Shown piece by piece: positions 8,145 through 14,763 of a DNA stretch of 33,113 nucleotides. The DNA comes from a virus. Each line of letters starts with the position of its first letter. Position 1 is the first letter of the stretch. Below the pieces are notes generated by a model, which saw only the letters and a list, made by a program, of their open reading frames with translations, did no database searches and was not told where the DNA came from. Where the stretch lies: IMG/VR virus record IMGVR_UViG_3300048928_000655, positions 1 to 33,113 of that record; one strand, given 5' to 3'. The position numbers and the translations under genes are program-made.

Positions 8145-8437
8145 TGATCGCTCCGCTTGGCGGTGGCCGTAGAGCTGCAAGCGCGCTGCCGCGCTATGAC
8201 GCCATCGGCTGTGTCTGGCCAAGCCTGATTGCAGATCTCCACCAGCTGTGCCTGGACGACTGGCGTGAGCTTGGGAATGCGAGCGGCCATGATGCCGTGC
8301 GACACCCCTCGCTTATATGCGTTGGTGACGCGTTCGATCTCTTCGTATCGGTGAAAGCGGTTGTAGATGACAAGCAGCACCAGGATGACGACGGCTGCAA
8401 TCACGGTATCGATCAGGATTTGACGGATGCGGTTCAT
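8141..8437 (-). CDS. small single-pass membrane protein
   Basis: A 98-aa protein. One strongly hydrophobic stretch close to the N-terminus (TVIAAVVILVLLVIY, about residues 9-23) follows a short basic start (MNRIRQ), predicting an inner-membrane anchor with a cytoplasmic N-terminus and a soluble C-terminal domain. The position in the early lysogenic operon would fit a superinfection-exclusion or regulatory membrane protein, but that is only inference from context. The ATG at 8437 overlaps the upstream stop (ATGA). Confidence 0.7.
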   Translation of the reverse strand: MNRIRQILIDTVIAAVVILVLLVIYNRFHRYEEIERVTNAYKRGVSHGIMAARIPKLTPVVQAQLVEICNQAWPDTADGVIARQRACSSTATAKRSDQ

Positions 8438-8574
8438 AGTGGTCTCACGAATGTGGCACACAGGCCGAAGCGGTCGAATGCAGACGTCTGCACATCGAAG
8501 CTGGACCGTGCGATTGCGGGATAAGCCCAGCGCTGGCCGGACTCGGTGGTGACGGTGATATGGAAGGCTTTCAC
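8434..8574 (-). CDS. very small phage protein (46 aa)
   Basis: Starts with GTG at 8574, overlapping the upstream TGA (GTGA). The protein begins VKAFHITVTTESG and contains SSFDVQTSAFDRFG; small proteins of this type are common in the early regions of betaproteobacterial prophages, function unknown. Part of the coding sequence is the dispersed palindrome (8479-8492), here read as CAG ACG TCT GCA (QTSA). A longer in-frame version from 8658 was rejected because it runs fully through the neighbouring gene. Confidence 0.6.
   Translation of the reverse strand: MKAFHITVTTESGQRWAYPAIARSSFDVQTSAFDRFGLCATFVRPL
8479..8492. repeat. dispersed palindrome copy 2, TGCAGACGTCTGCA
   Basis: A perfect 14-bp palindrome inside the 46-aa gene. 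The flanking bases (A on the left, C on the right) do not extend the symmetry, so this is the shortest of the five copies and defines the common core. Confidence 0.9.
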
Positions 8575-8747
8575 GATGCCGCCTTGGTACGGACGCAACT
8601 GACGCAGACGCCGTATTGGTGCAGTTGCTTGACGGTGATCTGCTTGCCGCAGTCGCAACGCCGGCGGTTATGGACGTACGGCGGTTTGCTTGCTGCAGTG
8701 GCGGCGCGGAAGAGTTCCGTGCTGAGAGGAGTGAAGCCGATGATCAT
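8571..8747 (-). CDS. small zinc-ribbon-like phage protein (58 aa)
   Basis: A 58-aa protein with CDC and CVSC pairs in its second half (RRRCDCGKQ...GVCVSC), spaced as in small zinc ribbons, and a basic surface that suggests nucleic-acid or protein binding. The ATG at 8747 overlaps the upstream stop (ATGA). No specific function is recognised. Confidence 0.62.
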   Translation of the reverse strand: MIIGFTPLSTELFRAATAASKPPYVHNRRRCDCGKQITVKQLHQYGVCVSCVRTKAAS

Positions 8748-9043
8748 GCTGGCTCCAGTTCGCGGGCCGTAGCTGGCAGGAACAGTTCCAGGATGCGCTT
8801 CTCGCCGGAGTACTCGATGGGAGGGTCTTTGCGACGCAGGTGCTGTTCTTGGACGACATAGATGCCTGCGCGGCAACGGACCACGTAACCCATGACATAG
8901 CCCGGCTGGCCAGACTGGCAGTCGTACGCAGCATGACGTCCGTATGCCTCTTGGACGATGCACTCCTCTCCGTTCAAGCGCTCAAGTGGCGCGGTCAACT
9001 TCTGAAGAAGGCACAGCTCGTCAACGCGAAACCGGCCGTTCAT
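8744..9043 (-). CDS. small phage protein of unknown function
   Basis: A 99-aa protein (MNGRFRVDELCLLQKL...). The pattern of short beta-like segments around EECIVQEAYG, YVMGYVVRC and YVVQEQHLRRK suggests a small beta-barrel fold similar to SH3-like phage proteins; no function can be given. The ATG at 9043 overlaps the preceding stop by ATGA, and the end overlaps the next start by ATGA. Confidence 0.65.
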   Translation of the reverse strand: MNGRFRVDELCLLQKLTAPLERLNGEECIVQEAYGRHAAYDCQSGQPGYVMGYVVRCRAGIYVVQEQHLRRKDPPIEYSGEKRILELFLPATARELEPA

Positions 9044-9237
9044 TTCGCACCTCGCTTGGCCGGCGTGATTAGCTTCTTGAGGTCTACCTTGTCGGCAAGG
9101 ATACGGCTGGGGCTGGATGGCAGCGCCCAATAGCGACGGTTCGTGTTGGGTAGGAAATCCTTACGACCCGTTGACTGCAGGAAGTTGATACGACTTGGCA
9201 ACTGGAAGGCTGCCGCTTTCACTTTTGAGGATGGCAT
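9040..9237 (-). CDS. first gene of leftward operon, 65-aa basic protein
   Basis: A 65-aa basic protein (many Lys/Arg, no Cys, no membrane segment) of unknown function. GGAG stands about 7 bases before the ATG and lies inside one arm of an 11-bp inverted repeat (9240-9270). It is the promoter-proximal gene of the leftward operon, so it would be the first protein made from the left promoter; in lambda this place belongs to early regulators such as N, but no arginine-rich N-like motif is obvious. Confidence 0.68.
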   Translation of the reverse strand: MPSSKVKAAAFQLPSRINFLQSTGRKDFLPNTNRRYWALPSSPSRILADKVDLKKLITPAKRGAK

Positions 9238-9239
9238 TG

Positions 9240-9270
9240 TTCGCTCCGATGGTTAGGACATCGGAGCGAA
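9240..9270. promoter_or_regulatory. 11-bp inverted repeat over start of leftward transcript and RBS
   Basis: Arms TTCGCTCCGAT (9240-9250) and ATCGGAGCGAA (9260-9270) are perfect complements separated by 9 bases. It covers the ribosome binding site of the 65-aa gene and reaches the -10 box of the left promoter. It could act as a DNA operator, or as an RNA hairpin hiding the GGAG if the transcript starts further upstream. Confidence 0.6.
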
Positions 9271-9298
9271 GTATCACTCTAGTGATTTTATGTGTCAA
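9270..9298 (-). promoter_or_regulatory. left early promoter (PL-like)
   Basis: On the minus strand, TTGACA (9298-9293) is followed after 17 bases by GATACT (9275-9270), a perfect -35 and a 4-of-6 -10. The expected start near 9263 leaves a leader of about 26 bases before the 65-aa gene. Two operator-like palindromes overlap the -35 and the spacer/-10, so repressor binding would block it. Confidence 0.7.
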
Positions 9299-9310
9299 CA
9301 CTAAAGTGAT
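9273..9310. promoter_or_regulatory. left operators OL (two sites)
   Basis: Site 1, ATCACTCTAGTGAT (9273-9286), is a perfect palindrome between -35 and -10 of the left promoter. Site 2, AACACTAAAGTGAT (9297-9310), matches with one changed base and overlaps the -35. They share the half-site ATCACT with three sites upstream of the Cro-like gene. Confidence 0.72.
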
Positions 9311-9355
9311 ATTTAGTGTGATTTTTTCAGGAGGGTAGGGTGAGAATCCGCCGTA

Positions 9356-9751
9356 CTACTTCGTATGCCGTCGCTCTGACAGTTCGGCGATTAATTCAGA
9401 GTTGGCTTGTTTCTGGTCTTCAAGATTCTTGAAGAACTCGTCTTGTTGCTTCTTAGTGAGTCCATCAAACAGCGTGAGAATTGCTTTTTGACGCTCCGAC
9501 AAACTTCCCCCGTCGGCTGTGTGCGCATCGTTTGCTGCAGACGGGATCTCGGTTTCTGCGCGCAGATACTCCGGGCTGACCTCCAAAGCATTGGCGATAT
9601 CGACCAGGCTCTCCCCGTAGCCTCTTAGTCCCGATTCAATATTGCCAATCGTCCCTTGTGACACGCCTGCTTTTAGGGCGAGCTGCGCCTGCGTTAGTTT
9701 TCTTAACTTCCGCGTGTCCTTGAGTCGTTTTCCGATGATGTTCGTCGTCAT
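9356..9751 (-). CDS. CI-like repressor, XRE-family, without peptidase domain
   Basis: A 131-aa protein with an N-terminal XRE helix-turn-helix (about residues 8-62: GKRLKDTRKLRKLTQAQLALKAGVS, then TIGNIESG) and a short C-terminal helical tail (ERQKAILTLFDGLTKKQQDEF). It should hold the lysogenic state by binding the ATCACTNNAGTGAT operators on both sides of its gene. Unlike lambda CI it has no S24/LexA self-cleaving domain, so direct RecA-driven autocleavage is not expected; induction would need another route. No Shine-Dalgarno sequence precedes the ATG, and a TTTAAT box lies only 5 bases upstream, so the message may be leaderless. It is divergent from the Cro-like gene. Confidence 0.85.
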   Translation of the reverse strand: MTTNIIGKRLKDTRKLRKLTQAQLALKAGVSQGTIGNIESGLRGYGESLVDIANALEVSPEYLRAETEIPSAANDAHTADGGSLSERQKAILTLFDGLTKKQQDEFFKNLEDQKQANSELIAELSERRHTK

Positions 9752-9756
9752 GAGGA

Positions 9757-9762
9757 ATTAAA
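9757..9762 (-). promoter_or_regulatory. candidate -10 of repressor promoter (PRM-like)
   Basis: TTTAAT on the minus strand, overlapping the edge of operator site 3 and ending 5 bases before the repressor ATG. No good -35 is visible at 16-18 bp, as expected for a weak promoter that depends on activation. Only the -10 is supported. Confidence 0.4.
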
Positions 9763-9811
9763 TCACTTCAGTGAATCACTTAGGTGTTGACCAAATAATC
9801 ACTAGAGTGAT
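9762..9811. promoter_or_regulatory. right operators OR (three sites)
   Basis: Site 3 ATCACTTCAGTGAA (9762-9775), site 4 ATCACTTAGGTGTT (9775-9788, weaker right half) and site 5 ATCACTAGAGTGAT (9798-9811, perfect). Sites 3 and 4 abut; site 4 touches the -35 and site 5 lies in the spacer of the right promoter; site 3 touches the repressor -10. This matches a three-operator lambda-like switch. Confidence 0.75.
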
Positions 9812-9816
9812 TTAAT
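9787..9816 (+). promoter_or_regulatory. right early promoter (PR-like)
   Basis: TTGACC (9787-9792), 18-bp spacer, TTTAAT (9811-9816). Transcription would start about 7 bases later, at or beside the ATG at 9823, so the Cro-like message would have little or no leader. Operators 4 and 5 overlap it. Confidence 0.65.
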
Positions 9817-9822
9817 GCGGGC

Positions 9823-10092
9823 ATGAAACCTCTGGATAAAGCCATTGAACTAGCGGGTGGGGTCACCAAACTCGCGGAAGCCTTGGGGCAGGGACAGTCC
9901 GTCGTCAGCAATTGGCGCGCGCGGGGAACTGTGATCGATCCTAAGAACTGTACTGCCATTGAGCGGCTCACTGCCGGGCAGGTGAGTCGTATCGAATTGC
10001 GGCCGACGGACTGGTGGGAAATATGGCCGGAGCTGATGCCTGTCACTGATCTCTACCCATCCACGCGTGCAGACCAGGGTGCGAGGTCGTGA
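9823..10092 (+). CDS. Cro/YdaS-like DNA-binding protein
   Basis: An 89-aa protein with the YdaS-type helix-turn-helix at its N-terminus: DKAIELAGGVTKLAEALGQGQSVVSNWRARG, then CTAIERLTAGQVSRIELRPTDWWEIWPEL, a layout shared by Cro-like proteins of many proteobacterial prophages. Its position, first gene rightward of the divergent repressor, supports the role of a lytic-switch Cro analogue that would bind the ATCACT operators. No Shine-Dalgarno sequence precedes the ATG. Its last 50 bases overlap a convergent gene on the other strand. Confidence 0.83.
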   Translation: MKPLDKAIELAGGVTKLAEALGQGQSVVSNWRARGTVIDPKNCTAIERLTAGQVSRIELRPTDWWEIWPELMPVTDLYPSTRADQGARS

Positions 10093-10345
10093 TGCGGCCG
10101 GTTAGCTCCATGACGCTGACATTGTCGCCGGGGCGAAGCCTTCCTGTGATGTTCCTAAAGATCAACTCGCTCCCGGCGCTGGCACGTCCGGTCATGGCAA
10201 TCGCTGCTTCGGACGTGAGGACTGCCTCAACGTCATCAAGGTTTGCCTTGATCGCCTGCAGCACGGCGGTCGCTATCACGGGTAGATCGTTGCGGGTGAT
10301 CTTGGACGCGAGATGTACGAGCACCAGGTATTTGGCCGATTCCAT
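10043..10345 (-). CDS. small leftward gene convergent with cro, unknown
   Basis: A 100-aa protein (MESAKYLVLVHLASKITRNDLPVIATAVLQAIKANL...) without a recognised domain; the first half is helical and the second contains short strands. A strong ribosome binding site, GGAGGA, stands about 9 bases before the ATG, the best in this area, which argues that it is a real gene although it is oriented against the rightward early genes. It runs 50 bases into the end of the Cro-like gene tail to tail, so transcription of one interferes with the other. Expressed in the lysogen, it could be a moron or part of the switch; both are inference. Confidence 0.55.
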   Translation of the reverse strand: MESAKYLVLVHLASKITRNDLPVIATAVLQAIKANLDDVEAVLTSEAAIAMTGRASAGSELIFRNITGRLRPGDNVSVMELTGRITTSHPGLHAWMGRDQ

Positions 10346-10431
10346 TTTTCTTATTCCTCCAGTGTTGGATGTGTGGGCGAAGCATAACCACACGCGCAGA
10401 AAAATATAACCACCAGAAAAGGGCATACGTT

Positions 10432-10887
10432 GTGAGTATTCATAAGGCGACACTCGGAATGATCCGAGCAATTGGTTGGGATGCGATGTGCGATAGCCTG
10501 ACCATGACGCGTCAGCAGCTGGAGAATCGGTTGTACGAACGCCGTGGCCAGGGCATTACAGTCGACCTCGCGCTTGAGATGCAAGCGGCAAGTGGGACAG
10601 CGCTGTTTGCTCAGGCCGTAGCGGTCGCCAGCGGCGGCTCGTTCGTCAAGCTGCCTGCCGGCATGGATGGCGACCAGGAGGAGTTGCTCGCCAAGTTCAA
10701 CCGTCTCTATACCCACGTCGGACTGCTGTCGGCTCGGTACGCTGAATACACGGCGGACAACGAAGTCGACAAGCGCGAGCGTGCCGACCTGATCGCGATT
10801 GGCGACGAGATATCACGGGCTACGCAAGAGTTGCTTGCGTTGACATTCCGGACCTTCTGCGCTCCTGATCAAGGGGCGGCCGAGTGA
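10432..10887 (+). CDS. YmfL-like phage regulatory protein
   Basis: A 151-aa protein resembling the YmfL family: HKATLGMIRAIGWDAMC, then LTMTRQQLENRLYERRGQ and VDLALEMQAASGTALFAQAVA, a predicted DNA-binding N-terminal half. In other prophages YmfL follows YdaS/Cro genes and is assumed to be a CII-like regulator of early expression; its precise action is not established. The GTG at 10432 was chosen (VSIHKAT...) with AAGGG about 9 bases upstream; the longer frame from 10369 is unlikely. The end overlaps the helicase start by GTGA. A repeated ATAACCAC (10384 and 10406) lies upstream. Confidence 0.78.
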   Translation: MSIHKATLGMIRAIGWDAMCDSLTMTRQQLENRLYERRGQGITVDLALEMQAASGTALFAQAVAVASGGSFVKLPAGMDGDQEELLAKFNRLYTHVGLLSARYAEYTADNEVDKRERADLIAIGDEISRATQELLALTFRTFCAPDQGAAE

Positions 10888-13394
10888 CGCTTGATGATTT
10901 CCCAGTTGTCGCCGCCGCTGCTCTGCAGTCCATTGATTCGCTGCTCTTTGAATGGTTTCCCAACGGCGTCATTGAGGGCGCGGAGTTTCGTATTGGTTCT
11001 GCTTCCGGCGAAGCCGGCAAATCTCTGAGTGTTCGCCTTCATGGCGAACGCGCAGGTTGGTGGTCAGATTTTTCCATGGACGGCGAAGCCGGCCGTGATC
11101 TCATTTCCCTTTACGCGGTAGCAAAGGGCGTTTCGACTGGGCGAGCCTGCGCGGAACTTGCCTCCCAGCTCGGCGTAGCGATCACCAACGAGGATGGTAC
11201 AAAATCCGTCCCGTCCTTGTTTTCAAAAAATCCACCAAACCGAGCGCCTGCGCAAGCCGGCAAAGGGGTACAAGCCAAGTCCGCGAAGAAACCGGCGACC
11301 GCTTGGGAGCCAATCGTCCCTGTGCCGGACAATGCCCCAGCGTACCCGGCAGCACATCCTATCCGTGGGTTGCCAGAGCGTCGCTGGGAATATCGTGACC
11401 AGGAGCGACGCTTGTTGGGAGTGGTATCGCGCTTCGTGACCTCCGAGGGCGACAAGGACATCATCCCTTGTGTCTACGCGAAGCACCCTGAGACGGGCAA
11501 GTGCGATTGGCGGTGGATTCAGTGGCGCGAACCTCGCCCACTGTACTTGCCGGGACCGCTCGTGCCGGGTCTGCCCGTGCTGGTGGTGGAGGGCGAGAAA
11601 TGCGCCGATGCGGCCTACGCACTGTTCCATGAGACTTGGAACGTAGTGTCGTGGCCGGGCGGCGGCAAGGCCGTCCATAAGGCCGACTGGTCCCCGCTGG
11701 CGGGATATGAAGTGCTGCTGTGGGCAGACGCGGACGCTCAGCTATACAAGGGCAATCACGCGCAAGCAGGCCAGATCAAGCCGGAGTGGGAGCAGCCCGG
11801 TATGAAGGCCATGCACAAGATCGCCGATATCCTGCGCCCGCTCGAATGCCCTGTGTCGTTCGTCGACATTCCTGAGCCGGGCATCAAGCCGGATGGTTGG
11901 GACATCGCGGACCTCATTCATGAAGATGGAGTGACGCCGGAGGACATCGACGCCTGGCTAAACAAACGACGGCCCCAAGCGGATGACGTTGCGGCGTCGG
12001 TCGCACAACAGGCGGAGGCGCCTGCGTCCATGGACGAGATTCCCCCATGGGTTGATGGACCTCCTGATGACGCTGTACCCCTAACCCCAGCTAGCGCGAA
12101 GGCATTGGACTGGCGCGCCCTGCGGGAGCTGATGATTCCGAATAGCTCTGGCGGCGTGAAAGCCTGCCGCGAGAATGTGTTTTTGGCCCTGAAGCATGAT
12201 GCCGCTCTGCAGGGCATTGTGGCTCGCGACACGTTTGCTGAGCTGCAGATGAAGAAACGCTCCCCGCCATGGCAATCGGATGGTGGGGAGTGGAACGAGG
12301 GCGATGACTTCCACCTTGGGATGTATTTGGCGCGGCGGTATGGCCTGGTCATGGCGTCGGTCGGCGAGATCGAGAAAGCCGTGGCGCAAATCGCTCGCGA
12401 GCATTCGTTCAATCCCGTTGCCGACTACATGAACGCCTGCGCCGACAAGTGGGATGGAACAGCTCGCGTTGAAACAGCCTTCGTCACCTATTGGGGTGTA
12501 GAGGATTCTGAATACGTCAGATTGATCTCGACGATGTTCCTGGTCGGCCTTGCCGCCCGGTCGTTCTATCCGGGCGTGAAGCATGACTGCGCGCCGGTGT
12601 TTGAGGGCGGGCAGGGGCGAGGCAAGTCGACCGCGCTCAGCGTACTGGCTGGTGATTGGTATGCGGATACGCCGTTCCGAATGGGCGAGAAAGACGGGTA
12701 CCTGTCTATTCAGGGCGTCCTGCTCTATGAGATCGCCGAGCTGGAGCAATTCAATCGATCCGAGGTCACGGCGGTGAAGGCATTTATGTCGAGCCGGAAT
12801 GACCGCTACCGTGAGCCATATGGCCGCCGCGTGAAGAACGTACCGCGCCGCACCTTGTTCGCTGCGACCACCAACGAGAACCAATACTTCAAAGACCCAA
12901 CCGGCAATCGCCGATTCTGGCCGGTCAACGTCGGCCGCATCGATATCGACAAGCTCACTGCGGACCGTGATCAGCTGTTCGGCGAGGCGGTCCATCTGAT
13001 GCGTGCAAAGACCAAGTGGTATCCGACGCAGGAGCAGCAGATCAGGCTCATCAACGTTCACCAGGAAGACCGGGAGATTCCAGACCCATGGATCGGTCGT
13101 CTGTACGACTACTGCGAAGGCATCGATGGCGAAGGCAGGATCGTGGCCGTCAACCAGCTGGACAAGGTAACCGTCCGTGAGCTGCTGACCAGGGCGTTGC
13201 ACATCGAAATAGGAAAGTTGGGGCCGGCCAAGACGGAGACCATGCGGATTTCTACCTGCATGCGCAAGCTGGGTTGGCGCAAGGACAGGCAGGCATCGGG
13301 TGCGCGGGAATACTTCTACGAACGCATCAAGGAAGAGGCCGTCAGCGTGCAAACGTCGACGGGCGGAGAGGTGGATCATGATCTGCCGCTATAG
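10884..13394 (+). CDS. phage primase/helicase, VapE (VirE) family
   Basis: An 836-aa replication protein. The N-terminal half contains a primase-like part with a Toprim-type core: LVVEGEKC with Glu near residue 236, and the pair D282/D284 in LLWADAD. The C-terminal half is a VapE/VirE-type P-loop domain, Walker A GGQGRGKST at residues 575-583, followed by GVLLYEIAELEQF (Walker B-like) and the family segment TTNENQYFKDPTGNRRFWPV. Such proteins prime and unwind phage or satellite DNA at the origin. The start is GTG, overlapping the upstream TGA by 4 bp. Directly behind it is the CCAACCT/AGGTTGG repeat cluster, so an origin next to its replication protein is plausible. Confidence 0.9.
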   Translation: MTLDDFPVVAAAALQSIDSLLFEWFPNGVIEGAEFRIGSASGEAGKSLSVRLHGERAGWWSDFSMDGEAGRDLISLYAVAKGVSTGRACAELASQLGVAITNEDGTKSVPSLFSKNPPNRAPAQAGKGVQAKSAKKPATAWEPIVPVPDNAPAYPAAHPIRGLPERRWEYRDQERRLLGVVSRFVTSEGDKDIIPCVYAKHPETGKCDWRWIQWREPRPLYLPGPLVPGLPVLVVEGEKCADAAYALFHETWNVVSWPGGGKAVHKADWSPLAGYEVLLWADADAQLYKGNHAQAGQIKPEWEQPGMKAMHKIADILRPLECPVSFVDIPEPGIKPDGWDIADLIHEDGVTPEDIDAWLNKRRPQADDVAASVAQQAEAPASMDEIPPWVDGPPDDAVPLTPASAKALDWRALRELMIPNSSGGVKACRENVFLALKHDAALQGIVARDTFAELQMKKRSPPWQSDGGEWNEGDDFHLGMYLARRYGLVMASVGEIEKAVAQIAREHSFNPVADYMNACADKWDGTARVETAFVTYWGVEDSEYVRLISTMFLVGLAARSFYPGVKHDCAPVFEGGQGRGKSTALSVLAGDWYADTPFRMGEKDGYLSIQGVLLYEIAELEQFNRSEVTAVKAFMSSRNDRYREPYGRRVKNVPRRTLFAATTNENQYFKDPTGNRRFWPVNVGRIDIDKLTADRDQLFGEAVHLMRAKTKWYPTQEQQIRLINVHQEDREIPDPWIGRLYDYCEGIDGEGRIVAVNQLDKVTVRELLTRALHIEIGKLGPAKTETMRISTCMRKLGWRKDRQASGAREYFYERIKEEAVSVQTSTGGEVDHDLPL

Positions 13395-13484
13395 GTCGGG
13401 AATGAATCGTCAGGTACCATTGAGCCAGGGATCGTGCGCGCATCAGTCGCGTGCGGAAAAGGCCTATGCACCTGCTGATTCCTC

Positions 13485-13756
13485 CCAACCTCCCAACCTC
13501 GTCCAACCTTTGATTTTTAAGGTTGGACGGCGGAAAGTCGCTCCGGTGGCCGATCCGCCAACCTCCCAACCTTTTGCAAAAAAATCCTCGCACACACATA
13601 CGCGCCCGCGTGTGTACGCGACGGCTACCGCTTTATTTTTTTTCTATTCCAATCAAAAAGAGGTTAGCGAGGTTAGGAGGTTGGCAAGACCAACACCGAA
13701 GCGGATTACAGCCGTCCAACCTTTCGCCCAACCTTTTCTTGTTCTGAGGAGGTTGG
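13485..13756. repeat. CCAACCT/AGGTTGG cluster, candidate replication origin
   Basis: A 366-bp stretch without a convincing gene (13395-13760) contains ten exact copies of the heptamer CCAACCT or its complement: forward at 13485, 13493, 13503, 13558, 13566, 13716 and 13728; reverse at 13520, 13678 and 13750. Two more (13661, 13670) differ by one base. Copies 13503 and 13520 form a perfect 10-bp hairpin with an 8-base loop (13501-13528). A/T-rich runs (about 13576, and 13632-13643) lie inside. The density and the place behind the primase-helicase fit an iteron-type origin. The last copy also forms part of the ribosome binding site of the next gene. Confidence 0.65.
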
Positions 13757-13760
13757 TCGA

Positions 13761-14045
13761 ATGAAGGATATGCGCAACGACATGCCAACAATTTCGGGAA
13801 TCGTCGACGATCTGCGGCGGCAGTACGGGCTGCTGCCGATCGACCGACAGATACGGCGAGCCATGAGAGGCGAACCGACGTTTTTTGCCAAAGAGAACGG
13901 CCACACCATCGGGACGCCGAGCAAGCGCGGAACGGTCGAGGTCTACTACGACGACCGAGGGATAAGCCAGACGCGCCCGGTAGTGATCCCGGCAACGTAC
14001 ATCGAATTCACGCTGCCTGAAGGCAAGCCAACCAGGGGAAAGTAA
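13761..14045 (+). CDS. phage protein of unknown function (94 aa)
   Basis: A 94-aa protein with a basic helical middle (DLRRQYGLLPIDRQIRRAMRG) and a C-terminal beta-like part (VEVYYDD...PATYIEFTL). No function is recognised. GAGGAGG lies 8 bases before the ATG, a strong ribosome binding site. It overlaps the next start by one base (TAATG), so the two are probably co-translated. Confidence 0.7.
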   Translation: MKDMRNDMPTISGIVDDLRRQYGLLPIDRQIRRAMRGEPTFFAKENGHTIGTPSKRGTVEVYYDDRGISQTRPVVIPATYIEFTLPEGKPTRGK

Positions 14046-14710
14046 TGCTGCACGCAATTTCAAACGATGAAGGAATGTTCAAAGATGTGACGCACGCGCT
14101 GCACGTGGCTTACTTGGTCATGTCGACCGAGGCACGGCAAGATTGCACGACGCGGGCGGCGCTGCTAAAGATGATGGAGTACGCAGAGGATCCATTGACG
14201 GCGGCGCAGGCTGATTGGTTCGAGGAATTGCGCGGCGTTGCCTCGCAGTCGCTCAACTTCAAAGGACTGAGTTCCGACGACATTCGGGCGCAATGCGCCT
14301 TGATCGTCTCGGCTGTTCGTAGCAAGCTGCCAGCTCCGGAGATGTACGCGATGGAGGCGCGCTTCACGCAGACCGAGTTCGAAGACGTGAAGGGCGTCCG
14401 TCGCTTCGCCTTCTCCAGAGAGAAGGCAGCGGCGATCCAAGCACTCGCCGATTGGTTGCGGCCATCAGTCGGAAACCTGCCCGCGCTGGCTTTGGATTGC
14501 TTGGTCGCAAAGCAGTATGCCAACCACAGCCGTACCGCCATCAGTTATCGCGACCTGGCCAACTCATTCAAAATGTCGCACACGACCTTCATCCGTGCGG
14601 GGACCAAAGTGAAGGCAAACCTCGCAGCACTTGAGGTCAGTGCTGCCAAGCGCCTTCAGAACCACTTCGTTCAACAAGGCATCTTGCGCGAGCCGGAAAA
14701 AAGGGCTTGA
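14045..14710 (+). CDS. phage protein, candidate late antiterminator (Q-like position)
   Basis: A 221-aa, mostly helical protein. The C-terminal part contains a helix-turn-helix-like stretch (ISYRDLANSFKMSHTTFIRAGTKVKANL). No family was recognised with certainty. The context is what suggests a role: it is the last early gene, and two strong terminators stand between it and the late operon, as in phages where a Q-type antiterminator allows late transcription. This assignment is inference only; a plain transcriptional activator of late genes is equally possible. Confidence 0.72.
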   Translation: MLHAISNDEGMFKDVTHALHVAYLVMSTEARQDCTTRAALLKMMEYAEDPLTAAQADWFEELRGVASQSLNFKGLSSDDIRAQCALIVSAVRSKLPAPEMYAMEARFTQTEFEDVKGVRRFAFSREKAAAIQALADWLRPSVGNLPALALDCLVAKQYANHSRTAISYRDLANSFKMSHTTFIRAGTKVKANLAALEVSAAKRLQNHFVQQGILREPEKRA

Positions 14711-14763
14711 CCGTGATGTTCCAGCGCGGGTATATTTCGGCCACACTCGACGCAGTTACGTTT

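Noticed and set aside
12081-13379. 432-codon frame opposite the primase-helicase
   Set aside because: Antisense shadow of the VapE domain; no ribosome site and no protein-like pattern.
13501-13528. Hairpin after the primase-helicase as a terminator
   Set aside because: Perfect stem but no T-tract after it, and its arms are two members of the repeat cluster.
13402-13764. Open frame through the CCAACCT cluster
   Set aside because: Translation is Pro/Thr/Arg low complexity, produced by the repeats, without ribosome site; region treated as non-coding.
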